Below, piece by piece: positions 33,789-43,449 of a stretch of DNA of 64,000 nt. Each line of letters opens with the position of its first letter. The stretch's first letter is position 1. The position numbers and the translations under genes are program-made. The notes beneath the pieces were generated by a model. The model did no database searches. It had not been told where the DNA came from and saw only the letters and a list, made by a program, of their open reading frames with translations. This DNA is from Planctomycetota bacterium (GTDB lineage Bacteria; Planctomycetota; Phycisphaerae; Sedimentisphaerales; Anaerohalosphaeraceae): contig VRUI01000010.1 in the NCBI GenBank assembly GCA_019456225.1, positions 27,584 to 91,583 on the forward strand, in the 5' to 3' direction.

Positions 33789-36700
33789 ATGAATATTTTT
33801 GGATTTATTGTTCGCAGCATTGTTTATTACCGGCGGCGTAATGTCGGACTTTTTTTGACAGCCGTTGTCAGCGCCGCGGTTCTCGCCGGGGCCTTGTTAG
33901 TTGGCGACTCTGTCCGCTACAGCCTGGCCAGGATTGTCGATCTGCGCCTTGGGGCGACCGATGTTGCACTTGTCAGTCAAAAGCGTTTCTTTACCGTCGC
34001 TCTTGCCGATAGAATCTCCGAAAAACTTGATGCTGACGTTGCACCCGTTATGCAGTTGGTGGGTATGGTAAGCAATAGTGACTCCACAGAACGCCTAAAT
34101 CAGGCTCAGGTGCTGGGAGTTAACGGAAGGTTTTTCGATATTGGCTCAGCAGCCGATCCGTTTGCCGAAAGGAAAGAGGGGATTGTCGTTAATCAGCAGG
34201 CCGCAGCCCGGCTGGGGGTAAAAGCTGGCGACGAGATTCTGCTTAGAATAGGCAAGCCCGGCCAAATGTCGCGGGACGTTGGGCTCGTTCCGGATACCGA
34301 TCTTACAGTCGTTTATCGCGGTCAGGTCATTAAGGTTATCGACGATGAAGGCTTTGGAAGATTCAGCTTGCGAGGCGACCAGGTCGCTCCATTTAACATA
34401 TTCGTACCGCTAAACTGGCTCGCTAAAAAGATCGATAAGGATGGACTTTGTAATACTTTACTAGTTGCCGGCAAGGGCCTTTCTACCAAAAAAGCTGACG
34501 CTGCTTTAACGGAGGTCATCAGCCTCAATGATGTTGGTTTGGAGACCAAGGCAGTTGCAGGTAGTGATGAAATACACATTAAAAGTCGGCGGGTTTTCAT
34601 CGACGAGTTCCTTTCCGAGGATTTGTTAGGTATTAAAGGAGCAAAGGGCCATCTTACATATTTCGTAAACGAAATTCGGTCCGGCGAAAAAGCTACTCCC
34701 TATTCTATGGTTACCGCGACAGAAATGGCAGGCATCGCCGAAGATGAGATCGTTATCAATCAGTGGCTCGCAGAAGATATCGCCGCAAATGTGGGCGATA
34801 CTGTAGAGCTTGCCTACTACGTCATGGCCGATATGCGAAAGCTCATCGTCCATAATTCAAAATTTACTGTAAAAGGTATCGTTGCCGTCGATCGAGGCTT
34901 TGGCGAAAGAGAGCTAATGCCCGATTTCCCCGGCCTTTCCGACGCCGAGAATTGCCGCGACTGGGACCCGGGCATGCCGGTTGATCTCGATAAGATCCGT
35001 GACAAGGACGAGGCCTACTGGGATAAATATCGCGGCACACCAAAAGCTTTCATCACGCTAGCTGCCGGACAGAAAATCTGGGCCAATAGATTTGGAAATC
35101 TTACCGGAGCCAGGTACCAGGGACAGCCAAACCTGCAGCGAATTACCGAAGAACTCACCGCCAGGATCGATCCGTCTAAGGCAGGATTTGCTTTTATTGA
35201 TGTTCGCCAAGCCGGGCAAAAGGGCGTAAGTCAGGCCACAGATTTTGGTCAACTATTCATGGGCCTCAGCATGTTTCTTATCGCCGCGGCGATGATACTT
35301 ACCTCTCTGGTATTTGGATTTAGCATCGATAAACGCAGTGCAGAGATTGGCATGCTTAAGGCCGTCGGATTTACCGCAGGAACAGTACGCCGCATGTTTT
35401 TGCTCGAGGCGTCCGGCGTAGCTTTCACCGGCTGCATTTTCGGCGCAGCTTTGGGCGTGCTGTATACCAAGGCGATGATCCTCGGCCTTTCAACCGTTTG
35501 GTCAGGTGCCGTTTCTGCCACTTTCGTTTATTTCTATGGAAATTTTTCAACCGTTTGCATCGGTGCCCTCTGCGGGTTTTCTGTATCGATGTTTTCGGTA
35601 TGGCTGAGCCTGCGAAAGCATTTGCGTAAAGAGGCCAGAGAGCTTTTGAACATGGGCGCCGAGGACATCTCGTCTTTGGTCAAAGGCGGCGCCGGGAAAA
35701 GCTTATGGGTTTCAGCGGCGGCGTTTGCCGGTGCGGCGGCTATTATTTTGCGTTTTTCCGGTAGCGGGGGCAGCGGCCAGGCCGGTGCGTTTTTCTGCGC
35801 TGGTGCATTGCTGCTTGTTGCCGGTATTTCACTGGTAAGATTAGTGCTTAAGGGTGCCTCTGTCTCCAGGGTTGGTTCTTTAGGCACCCTCGCCGGGTTT
35901 GCCTGGCGAAATGCCTCCAGACGCAGCGGCAGGAGCCTTGCCGTTGTCTCACTGATCGCCGCCGGAAGTTTTCTTGTCGTCTCAATCGGCGTCTTTCGCC
36001 ATGACCCGCTCGCTCATGCCGCCGAAAGGGATTCCGGCACCGGCGGGTTTGCACTGTTTGGACAGTCATCTATCCCGGTTGTAGGCGATCTTAACGATCT
36101 AAAGGGCCGCAAAAAAATCGATCTTCTCGACAAAAAGTTTGATCCGGTCAGGATCGTTCAGATGCGCGTCCGCGACGGCGATGACGCCAGTTGCCTGAAT
36201 CTTAATCGCGCCCAGACGCCGCAGGTTATCGGTGTCGATCCTGTAAAGTTTCAGACCCGCGCCGCTTTCGGCAAGGTAAAGATGATAAAAGACCCAGTGG
36301 CCGGCGACGTATGGCAGCTTCTGGAAGTCGATGGCGCAGCCGGTGTTGTCAATGCCGTTGCCGATAATGCCACTGTCATCTGGGCACTTGGTAAAAAACT
36401 TGGCGATACAATCGATTTTGTTGACAGCAAAGGCCATAAGTTTAAGATTCGCATCGCAGGCATCATGGGAAATTCCATCCTGCAGGGCAGCCTGATCATT
36501 TCCGAGAAAAATTTCGTAACACGCTTTGCTCTGGAAGACGGTTACAGGATGTTTCTTGTCGATACGCCGCCTGAGTTAAGCGGCGAGGTTTCCGAAAAGC
36601 TCGCCGCCTCATTGGTAGATTTCGGAATTGATGTCAGCACTACCGCCGGTCGCCTCGGCAGGTTCAGCGAGGTGGAAAACACATACCTCTCGATATTCCA

Positions 36701-37061
36701 GCTGCTCGGCGGTTTGTCGCTTATCCTGGCAAGCGTCGGTCTCGGCATGGTCGTCCTCGTCAACGTCCTCGACAGACGCGGCGAGCTGGCAATGCTCCGA
36801 GCGGTCGGTTTTACCCGCAAAACCCTGACAAACGCAATATTTATCGAGCATTTCGCTCTGATGTCTCTGGGCCTCATTTGCGGCGTCGGCGCAGCCATTA
36901 TAGCCGTTTTACCGGCCCTGACAACCCCAGGCCGCCAGCTGGGATTCGGAATTCTCGCAATTATTATCGCATTACTCACCGTTTTTGGTATACTATTCAT
37001 ATGGCTTTCAGCGTTTGCAGCCTTACGCGGCGAGTTAATAGACGCCCTGCGTAAAGAATGA
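33789..37061 (+). CDS. Large FtsX-domain ABC transporter permease
   Basis: A 1090-residue permease with two copies of the MacB-periplasmic plus FtsX layout. The N-terminal helix (about 20-40) is followed by a long periplasmic domain. The first FtsX block is near residues 490-620 (IGMLKAVGFTAGTVRRMF); two extra helices lie near 640-685. A second periplasmic domain precedes the second FtsX block near 975-1080 (LAMLRAVGFTRKTLTNA). It pairs with the upstream ATPase. The double layout resembles the YbbP/DUF-type exporters. The substrate is unknown. Confidence 0.88.
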   Translation: MNIFGFIVRSIVYYRRRNVGLFLTAVVSAAVLAGALLVGDSVRYSLARIVDLRLGATDVALVSQKRFFTVALADRISEKLDADVAPVMQLVGMVSNSDSTERLNQAQVLGVNGRFFDIGSAADPFAERKEGIVVNQQAAARLGVKAGDEILLRIGKPGQMSRDVGLVPDTDLTVVYRGQVIKVIDDEGFGRFSLRGDQVAPFNIFVPLNWLAKKIDKDGLCNTLLVAGKGLSTKKADAALTEVISLNDVGLETKAVAGSDEIHIKSRRVFIDEFLSEDLLGIKGAKGHLTYFVNEIRSGEKATPYSMVTATEMAGIAEDEIVINQWLAEDIAANVGDTVELAYYVMADMRKLIVHNSKFTVKGIVAVDRGFGERELMPDFPGLSDAENCRDWDPGMPVDLDKIRDKDEAYWDKYRGTPKAFITLAAGQKIWANRFGNLTGARYQGQPNLQRITEELTARIDPSKAGFAFIDVRQAGQKGVSQATDFGQLFMGLSMFLIAAAMILTSLVFGFSIDKRSAEIGMLKAVGFTAGTVRRMFLLEASGVAFTGCIFGAALGVLYTKAMILGLSTVWSGAVSATFVYFYGNFSTVCIGALCGFSVSMFSVWLSLRKHLRKEARELLNMGAEDISSLVKGGAGKSLWVSAAAFAGAAAIILRFSGSGGSGQAGAFFCAGALLLVAGISLVRLVLKGASVSRVGSLGTLAGFAWRNASRRSGRSLAVVSLIAAGSFLVVSIGVFRHDPLAHAAERDSGTGGFALFGQSSIPVVGDLNDLKGRKKIDLLDKKFDPVRIVQMRVRDGDDASCLNLNRAQTPQVIGVDPVKFQTRAAFGKVKMIKDPVAGDVWQLLEVDGAAGVVNAVADNATVIWALGKKLGDTIDFVDSKGHKFKIRIAGIMGNSILQGSLIISEKNFVTRFALEDGYRMFLVDTPPELSGEVSEKLAASLVDFGIDVSTTAGRLGRFSEVENTYLSIFQLLGGLSLILASVGLGMVVLVNVLDRRGELAMLRAVGFTRKTLTNAIFIEHFALMSLGLICGVGAAIIAVLPALTTPGRQLGFGILAIIIALLTVFGILFIWLSAFAALRGELIDALRKE

Positions 37062-37134
37062 TCTCTTACGTTTTGCCGGTTTGGCAATGTTTTTATCGGA
37101 GAGTTTACGCTCTCGCGATTATAGTTGGTTTTTT

Positions 37135-38535
37135 ATGAATAGAAATTTTTGGGTAAATCTTGTTCCTTTGATGTTTGCTTTGCTGGCGTTCGGTGTTCTT
37201 GGCAGCTGGGTTGCAAGCGATGCCGATGTTGAGCTTGCTTTGCGCGAACCCGGCGCCGATGAAACTCCCGAAGGGGCCGGCGTTGTCGATGAACCGATCA
37301 AGCTCGAAGGGACGCTCATAACTTCCTCCGGCAAACCCGCAGACATCGTCGGTGCATGGCCATGGTTTCGCGGCTCCAGCTTCGATATTATAAGTAACGA
37401 TGAAGACACAAAGCTTATGAGCCAGTGGCCGGACGGCGGACCCAAGGCACTTTGGTCTGTCGACCTCGGCGAAGGATATGCAGGCCCGGCGATACTCAAC
37501 GGCTGTGTTTATGTAGTCGACTATGACCGCGCAACGGTAGCGGATTCCATACGCTGCCTCTCCCTGGAAGATGGCGCCGAGATATGGCGATACTCCTACC
37601 CGGTCAAGATCACATACAACCACGGAATGAGCCGAACCGTCCCCGCCGTAACCGACAAATATCTCGTCGCCATAGGCCCAATGTGCCACGTCACCTGCCT
37701 GGACTCGAAAACCGGCGAATTCAAATGGATGCTAAATCTGCCAAAGGAATTCGGCACAGAGGTGCCCCTGTGGTACGCAGGCCAGTGTCCATTCATCGAA
37801 GATGGCAAAGTAATAATCGCACCCGGCGGCGACTGCCTTATGATGGCCGTAGATTGTGAAACAGGCGAGGTAGTCTGGAAGACAGAAAACCCCCACAAAT
37901 GGGCGATGACGCATACTTCAATAACACCCATGGAATTTAACGGCAAAAAAATGTATGTCTATTGCGGCAGCGGCGGAGTTGCAGGCATCTCTGCTGATGA
38001 CGGAACTTTGCTCTGGGAAACGACCGAGTGGAAGATGCGAACGAATGTCCCTTCGCCGATCGTTATCGGAGACAATAGACTGTTTCTTTCCGGCGGTTAC
38101 GGTAACGGAAGCATGATGCTAAAGCTCGTCGAGTCAGAGGGTGAGATTTCTGCGGTCAGCCAGTTTCGCCTTGTTCCGGAAGTATTTGGCTCCGAGCAGC
38201 ACACCCCAATATTCTATAAAGGGTATATTTACGGAGTGCGGCCTGACTGGCAACTGGTTTGCCTGGATCTTGATGGTAATGAGGTCTGGACGAGTACGAG
38301 TGCCAATAGCTTCAAGAGGCTTGGGCCCTTTATGATCGCAAACGGATTGCTCTATGTCATGGACGGCAACGGCAAGCTGACCTTGGCAGAGGCATCATCC
38401 GCAGGCTTCATGAAAATTTCCGAAGCCCAGGTCCTCGACGGCATAGAGTCCTGGGGCCCGATGGCAATAGCTTCCGGCAGACTAATAGTAAGAGACCTGA
38501 AGAAAATGACCTGCCTGAATATTAGTGACAAGTGA
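37135..38535 (+). CDS. Membrane-anchored PQQ-like beta-propeller protein
   Basis: A 466-residue protein with one N-terminal helix (about 8-25), a proline/acidic linker and a quinoprotein-like propeller (blades such as GCVYVVDYDRATVADSIRCLSLEDGAEIWRY in parts). The related planctomycete outer propellers are thought to be non-enzymatic. The start at 37135 is chosen because it places the membrane helix at the N-terminus; an ATG at 37087 in the same frame is possible and neither has a strong ribosome binding site. It follows the FtsX permease by 73 bases and may be its partner. Confidence 0.8.
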   Translation: MNRNFWVNLVPLMFALLAFGVLGSWVASDADVELALREPGADETPEGAGVVDEPIKLEGTLITSSGKPADIVGAWPWFRGSSFDIISNDEDTKLMSQWPDGGPKALWSVDLGEGYAGPAILNGCVYVVDYDRATVADSIRCLSLEDGAEIWRYSYPVKITYNHGMSRTVPAVTDKYLVAIGPMCHVTCLDSKTGEFKWMLNLPKEFGTEVPLWYAGQCPFIEDGKVIIAPGGDCLMMAVDCETGEVVWKTENPHKWAMTHTSITPMEFNGKKMYVYCGSGGVAGISADDGTLLWETTEWKMRTNVPSPIVIGDNRLFLSGGYGNGSMMLKLVESEGEISAVSQFRLVPEVFGSEQHTPIFYKGYIYGVRPDWQLVCLDLDGNEVWTSTSANSFKRLGPFMIANGLLYVMDGNGKLTLAEASSAGFMKISEAQVLDGIESWGPMAIASGRLIVRDLKKMTCLNISDK

Positions 38536-38571
38536 GAAGGTGACAGGTGACAAGTGTGAAAGTGACAAGTT
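38525..38571. repeat. Heptanucleotide repeat, unit TGACAAG/TGACAGG
   Basis: Six imperfect units of 7-8 bases overlap the stop of the propeller gene and fill the gap to nadK. Confidence 0.75.
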
Positions 38572-38587
38572 TTTGGGAACTTAAATT

Positions 38588-39442
38588 ATGGCTGATACAA
38601 AACCTAAACTTATAATCTTTGGCGATCCCCGGCGAAAGTTTGCTGCTGAGTCTGTCGAACGATTCGTTGAGTTTGCCGAAGGTAAGGCCCAGGTGCTTGC
38701 AAACTGTTTTCGCGGCAGTTGTGAGCTGGATGTATTAAAAAAGGCTGACTTTGCCGTTGTTTTCGGAGGCGACGGCACGATACTTTCAGCTGCCAGGGAC
38801 CTCAGCCAGGCCAATGTACCAGTCATCGGCGTCAACGTTGGCAAACTTGGCTACCTCGCCGAGTTCAGCGTCGACGAACTACTGGATCAATTTGCAGACA
38901 TCGTCAGCGGTAACTCGCTCATCGAAAAGCGGATGATCATTCGCTGCTGTGTTATGCGTGACAAGGAGAAGATGTTTTGCTCGACGGCGATAAACGATAT
39001 GGTCATATCTGCCGGTCCGCCCTTTAATATGGTTCATCTCAAGATGGCCGTCGCCGGCCAGCCCCTCGCCGAGTGTATCGGAGATGGGGTGATTATTTCT
39101 ACACCTACCGGGTCCACAGCTTATAACCTTTCCGCAGGCGGGCCAATTCTTTCTGCGGATTTATCGGCCCTGGTAGTAACTCCGGTATGTCCTCAATCTT
39201 TAAGTTTCAGACCGATAGTTATCAACGCCGCCGGTATTGTCGATGTAGAACTATTGCGGGCAAATGCCGGTACGACCCTGACCCTTGACGGACAGATATC
39301 GCACAAACTCCAGGCCGCCGACGTAGTGACCCTGCAGAAGGACCAGGGTGCCTTTCTGGTCGTAAATAACCCGCTAAGGACGCAGTGGGATACGCTGGCA
39401 AGCAAGCTTAATTGGGCAGATAAGCCCAAATATACCAATTAG
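38588..39442 (+). CDS. nadK: NAD kinase
   Basis: Phosphorylates NAD to NADP. The diagnostic GGDGT motif is at residues about 60-64 (VFGGDGTILSAARD), followed by GVNVGKLGYLAEF, the NDMVIS block (about 140) and STPTGSTAYNLSAGGPI (about 172-188). Length 284 residues is typical of bacterial NadK. It is probably monocistronic, between a heptanucleotide repeat and the TPR gene. Confidence 0.95.
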   Translation: MADTKPKLIIFGDPRRKFAAESVERFVEFAEGKAQVLANCFRGSCELDVLKKADFAVVFGGDGTILSAARDLSQANVPVIGVNVGKLGYLAEFSVDELLDQFADIVSGNSLIEKRMIIRCCVMRDKEKMFCSTAINDMVISAGPPFNMVHLKMAVAGQPLAECIGDGVIISTPTGSTAYNLSAGGPILSADLSALVVTPVCPQSLSFRPIVINAAGIVDVELLRANAGTTLTLDGQISHKLQAADVVTLQKDQGAFLVVNNPLRTQWDTLASKLNWADKPKYTN

Positions 39443-39525
39443 TGTGTTAAATATGATAGCCGGGCAAGCTCGGAGATGTTGTTTTTTAGCAGTTGAATTT
39501 TTGTGAAACTGAAAGGATAGCGGTA

Positions 39526-41094
39526 ATGTTTAGAAGATTATCGGTACTTCCATTATTATTGGTAATATTTATCGCATTATTTTTCTCCTGCGATATCGCT
39601 TTTGGCGGCCGTTCGGGTATATCGTCGCCCGTAGGCTCTCCGACAGTGCCGATAAGCGCTTACGACGGTGGTTTCTCGAACAGGTCTGTCCAAAGCTATA
39701 ATTATGGCCAAAACCAGGCTGGTACAGGCAATGGTTCCTTCGGCAGGAATTTTCGCGGTTCAATTCCATATCGTCCAAGTTACGGTCGTCTCAGGCCTCT
39801 GGGCACTTCAAATTCCAATTCGTTCAATAGACCCTCCTCCGCTTATCCGACAGGAATATACAGTCCGGGTCGTCTTGGACAATATTTTCCATACGGCTCT
39901 GCCGATTCCAAAGAGACCGGCCCCTCGCCGGATCTCTCCAACGCTCCTCTTTCAAGAGGTATCGGCGATTCTATGCTGCCTTCGCTGGACAAAAAGCTAA
40001 GAGACATGGAATATCGCAGGGAGAAATATCGTGGTATTCAAAAGGCCGAGATCGATGTTTTTAAAGGGCCGCCCAGTTCCGGTTTCAGGGACCATGCCAG
40101 AACGCTGGAAAGGCTTGCCGCCAGAAAAAAGATGGATAGTGATGAATTATTACATAAGAACGAAGTATATCTCAAACAAGATAAGTCGTTCTCTCAGGAG
40201 GCTAAATCAGATATCAACCTCTCGCAAGAAGCATATCTTGAAAAAGCGCCTGCCAATAATATCCTTACCGAGTTGCCCGATCTTCCGGAACCTATGCAGG
40301 TTGACAAGCCTTTTTCTTCGTATGAGATTCGACAAAAGTATGCTGAAATGCTTGCTAAGGAAATGCTTAAGGATAAGCGCACCGGCGAGTCTGACGAATT
40401 GCTCGAAGATATAGATGACACCAATGCCATTGACAAGTCAAAAGGCTTAAAGCGTGACGATGGCAGGACAAAGCCCGATAAGGGCATCAAAGGTAAGAAT
40501 GGCAAGAAAGCTGAACCTGTCGAACCGAAGGATCCTCTAACCGGCGTTACGCCTGCAAATATTGACATTAAATTGAAAGAGACCAGGGAAAAGCTCAGCA
40601 AGATTAAGAACTTTGAGAGTGTTGTCAACGAGAAATTCATGGTAAATATCAAGGCCGCCGACAACTACCTCGCTCAAGGTCAATATCACAACGCCATAGA
40701 CGCTTATGAGATGGCCTGTGCCTGGAAGAATAATGATCCTGTCGCTCATGCCGGAAAAGCTTACGCTCATCTGGCGGCGGGCGAATATTTGAACAGTTTG
40801 ACGCATCTGATTCAGGCCCTGGAATACTCTGGAGAATTTGCAGGCAAGAGAGCAGATATCGCAGGGTTGATCGGCAATAAGAAATTGTATGAAAAACGTC
40901 TCAGTGACTTAAAGGGTAAGTATGAGTCGGGCCGATTTTATAAGACCGCGTTTTTGCTTGCATACCTGTCCTGGCAGGACGGTGATTTCGTCAAGGCGAA
41001 AGAGTGTATCGATTCGGCAGCGCCAAAAATGGGAAAAACCAAAGCATGGAAGTCCTTAAACAAGGCGATAGAAGAGGGGCTGGCAAAGCAATAG
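39526..41094 (+). CDS. Secreted protein with C-terminal TPR repeats
   Basis: A 522-residue exported protein. A signal peptide (MFRRLSVLPLLLVIFIALFF, cleavage near residue 30) is followed by a long Gly/Ser/Tyr/Asn-rich low-complexity region (about 30-130), a charged coiled-coil-like region, and two or three TPR units near residues 375-440 (AADNYLAQGQYHNAIDAYEMA; AYAHLAAGEYLNSLTHLIQAL). ATG 39526 has AAAGGA 8 bases upstream; the frame opens earlier at 39493. Function is unknown; it may assemble envelope complexes. Confidence 0.82.
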   Translation: MFRRLSVLPLLLVIFIALFFSCDIAFGGRSGISSPVGSPTVPISAYDGGFSNRSVQSYNYGQNQAGTGNGSFGRNFRGSIPYRPSYGRLRPLGTSNSNSFNRPSSAYPTGIYSPGRLGQYFPYGSADSKETGPSPDLSNAPLSRGIGDSMLPSLDKKLRDMEYRREKYRGIQKAEIDVFKGPPSSGFRDHARTLERLAARKKMDSDELLHKNEVYLKQDKSFSQEAKSDINLSQEAYLEKAPANNILTELPDLPEPMQVDKPFSSYEIRQKYAEMLAKEMLKDKRTGESDELLEDIDDTNAIDKSKGLKRDDGRTKPDKGIKGKNGKKAEPVEPKDPLTGVTPANIDIKLKETREKLSKIKNFESVVNEKFMVNIKAADNYLAQGQYHNAIDAYEMACAWKNNDPVAHAGKAYAHLAAGEYLNSLTHLIQALEYSGEFAGKRADIAGLIGNKKLYEKRLSDLKGKYESGRFYKTAFLLAYLSWQDGDFVKAKECIDSAAPKMGKTKAWKSLNKAIEEGLAKQ

Positions 41095-41100
41095 GCAATA

Positions 41101-41198
41101 AACAGAAGCCCTAAGCGCCAGCGCCGGGCTGTTCAACGATTACGAAAACCTATACAATCCGAAATTTAGCATGTCGCTTCCGCTCCACGCTGCTGTTT
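41101..41198. repeat. 98-base dispersed hairpin element, copy B
   Basis: Second copy of the element at 22233-22330, same orientation, directly after the TPR gene. Inverted ends AAACAGAAGCC and GCTGCTGTTTT pair; internal AGCCCTAAGCGCCAGCGCC is identical in both copies. Confidence 0.8.
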
Positions 41199-41295
41199 TA
41201 TAAAAACAAGTCTATGCTGGACTCATTGGGGAATATATGTTAAAGTTATCGCTCAAACGGTAATTTTCATATACTTTTCGGAATATTTAACGGCA

Positions 41296-43278
41296 GTGAT
41301 CTCATTTACAGACGATAACAGCGACTTCAGTGTCGAAGGTGTAATTGGCGAAGGTGGCCTCATATCTCAATCTTTTGACGCCTTCGAGGTCCGCGCGCAA
41401 CAAGTCGAGATGGCAAAAGCCGTCGACAAGGCTTTCGATAAGGGCTTTCACCTCGCCGTCGAAGCCGGTACAGGCGTTGGAAAGAGTTTCGCCTATCTCG
41501 TCAGTGCCATCGCCCAGGTCCGAAAGAAGCGTAAGGTTCTCATCAGCACCTATACCATCAACCTTCAGCAGCAGCTAATCAACAAAGACATCCCATTCCT
41601 CGCCGAGATTTTACCCTGCGAGTTTACCGCCGAGCTAGCCAAGGGCCGCAATAACTATCTCTGCAAACGCCGCCTTAAGTACGCCTTAAAAAAGCAGAAG
41701 AATCTTTTCGATAATCTCGGCGACGAGCTTGAAGAAATCTCAAAATGGGCAAAAGACAGCACCGACGGTTCGCTTAGCGACATACCAGTTTCCCCTTCAT
41801 CAGATGCCTGGGACGCCGTCCAGAGCGAGCACGGCAATTGCCTCGGCAGAAAGTGCGACAGCTATAATAATTGCTTTTACTGGAACGCCAGACGCAGGCT
41901 CGAACGTGCCGACATCATCGTCGCAAACCACGCGATGATGTTCAGCGATCTCGTCCTGAAGGAAGACAGTGCCGGCATTTTGCCCGAGTACACCTATGTC
42001 GTTATCGACGAGGCACATAATATCGAGCACGTCGCAGAGTCCCACTTCGGCATTAACCTGAGCAATTACACCATCTCGTACCTGTTGCGAAGGCTTTACA
42101 GCAAACGTAAAAAACGCGGGATCCTCGCCGTCAAGAAGGCCGCCGAGGCGATTTCACTTTGCGGCGAAGTCGAAGACGCATCGAATGAGTTTTTTGAGAA
42201 CGTCCGGGCATGGTACGACGACAAGGGCAGCAAGACAAACGGCAAGTGTCAAAAGGGTTTCGTCGAAGATTGTCTCAGCGAACCGATCAAGGCTTTGCGT
42301 TTGGAGCTTAGCAGGCTTACCAAGGGTTCACAAGAAGCAGACGACAATAGTGAGATTACCCGGTATATCGACAGGTGCAGGGCGATCGAGATGGACATAA
42401 AGAATTTCCTCGAGCAGGGCAGTGCAGACAGTATTTACTGGGTAGAGGCTTCCGGCGGCCGGCGTAAAAGGACCGCACTCCGCAGTGCACCGCTCGATGT
42501 CGGCCCGTTTGTAAAACGCTGCCTGTTCGATATATACGATTCGGTTGTCACCACCAGCGCGACATTGAGTTGTGATGGGCCGGGAGTTAAGAGCGGATTT
42601 GACTTTTTCGCAAGCCGTATCGGCCTTGAAGATTTCCAGGCATTGAGACTGGGTTCGCCTTTCGATTATGAAAATAATGTAACGATGTATGTCGAGGCAA
42701 ATTTACCCGCGCCGAACTGTCCGGAGTTTGAGGCAGCCGCTGCCGAAGCGATAAAGAAATATCTAATCCAGAGCGACGGCAGGGCGTTCGTTTTGTTTAC
42801 CAGCTATAAGATGCTAAAAAACATCGCAAGTGATTTGCAGTATTTCTTACACGAAAACGACATGAATCTGCTATGCCAGGGCGCAGGCGCAGATCGCGGC
42901 AGACTCCTCGAACAGTTCAAAAAGGACTATCGCAGCGTACTTTTCGGCACCGACAGCTTCTGGCAGGGCGTAGACGTTCCCGGCGAGAGTTTGTCCAATG
43001 TGATAATTATGAGGCTGCCTTTCGCCGTCCCGAACCATCCGCTTATCGAAGGCCGTATCGACCAGATCCGTTCACGCGGCGAAAATCCCTTCTTCACCTA
43101 CCAGTTGCCGACAGCGATCATCAAGTTCAAACAGGGCTTCGGGCGATTAATACGCAATAAAACGGATAAAGGGATCGTTGTAGTACTGGACAGCCGAATT
43201 GTCCGAAAAAATTACGGCAGAATGTTTGTAAACGCCGTAGAAAAGTGTAAAATGGAAATAGTAACAGACGAATTTTAG
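41296..43278 (+). CDS. DinG/XPD-like ATP-dependent helicase
   Basis: Superfamily 2 helicase of 660 residues. Walker A EAGTGVGKS (about 57-65), Fe-S cysteines in NYLCKRR, GNCLGRKC and NNCFYW (about 116-195), VANHAMM, the DEAH box (about 238-241), and C-terminal motifs FGTDSFWQGVDVPG (about 552-565) and QGFGRLIRN (about 610) are intact. The [4Fe-4S] domain places it with DinG/XPD enzymes that unwind DNA or DNA-RNA hybrids 5'-3'. The start is a GTG with no clear ribosome binding site; no in-frame ATG lies before the conserved Q motif. Confidence 0.9.
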   Translation: MISFTDDNSDFSVEGVIGEGGLISQSFDAFEVRAQQVEMAKAVDKAFDKGFHLAVEAGTGVGKSFAYLVSAIAQVRKKRKVLISTYTINLQQQLINKDIPFLAEILPCEFTAELAKGRNNYLCKRRLKYALKKQKNLFDNLGDELEEISKWAKDSTDGSLSDIPVSPSSDAWDAVQSEHGNCLGRKCDSYNNCFYWNARRRLERADIIVANHAMMFSDLVLKEDSAGILPEYTYVVIDEAHNIEHVAESHFGINLSNYTISYLLRRLYSKRKKRGILAVKKAAEAISLCGEVEDASNEFFENVRAWYDDKGSKTNGKCQKGFVEDCLSEPIKALRLELSRLTKGSQEADDNSEITRYIDRCRAIEMDIKNFLEQGSADSIYWVEASGGRRKRTALRSAPLDVGPFVKRCLFDIYDSVVTTSATLSCDGPGVKSGFDFFASRIGLEDFQALRLGSPFDYENNVTMYVEANLPAPNCPEFEAAAAEAIKKYLIQSDGRAFVLFTSYKMLKNIASDLQYFLHENDMNLLCQGAGADRGRLLEQFKKDYRSVLFGTDSFWQGVDVPGESLSNVIIMRLPFAVPNHPLIEGRIDQIRSRGENPFFTYQLPTAIIKFKQGFGRLIRNKTDKGIVVVLDSRIVRKNYGRMFVNAVEKCKMEIVTDEF

Positions 43279-43288
43279 ATCTTAAAAG

Positions 43289-43318
43289 CGCGGGAGCGCA
43301 AACTCCTCGATTAAACGC
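43289..43318. repeat. 30-base dispersed palindrome (CGGGAGCGCAAnCTCC), copy 1
   Basis: CGCGGGAGCGCAAACTCCTCGATTAAACGC in parts; identical to 46060-46089 except at two bases, both within or beside the stem. It follows the helicase gene as copy 2 follows the DUF1015 gene. Confidence 0.85.
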
Positions 43319-43323
43319 TAAGC

Positions 43324-43351
43324 CGGTAGGATGGGCTGTGCCCATGCTGTT
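43324..43351. repeat. Dispersed 28-base palindromic repeat, copy 2 (inverted relative to 6733)
   Basis: CGGTAGGATGGGC, then GCCCATGCTGTT after a three-base loop; the reverse complement of 6733-6760 with one loop difference. Confidence 0.85.
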
Positions 43352-43366
43352 TTTTAATAAAATAAT

Positions 43367-43387
43367 CTCGGCCCTCAGGCCGAATCC
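43367..43387. repeat. CTCGGCC....GGCCGAATCC palindrome, inverted copy of 2897-2917
   Basis: Same arms and flanks as the hairpin before the nqrF-like gene, on the opposite strand, with a different four-base loop. Three dispersed palindromes thus sit within 100 bases between the helicase and PPIase genes. Confidence 0.75.
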
Positions 43388-43449
43388 TTTAATTATAAAT
43401 CATAAATTTCAAACTGGCTTAACAGTTCAGTTTAAACAAAGGAACAAAT

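Noticed and set aside
40194..40664. A 156-codon leftward frame opposite the TPR gene
   Set aside because: Serine/leucine-rich antisense product, no start signal; the rightward gene has a clear signal peptide and ribosome binding site.
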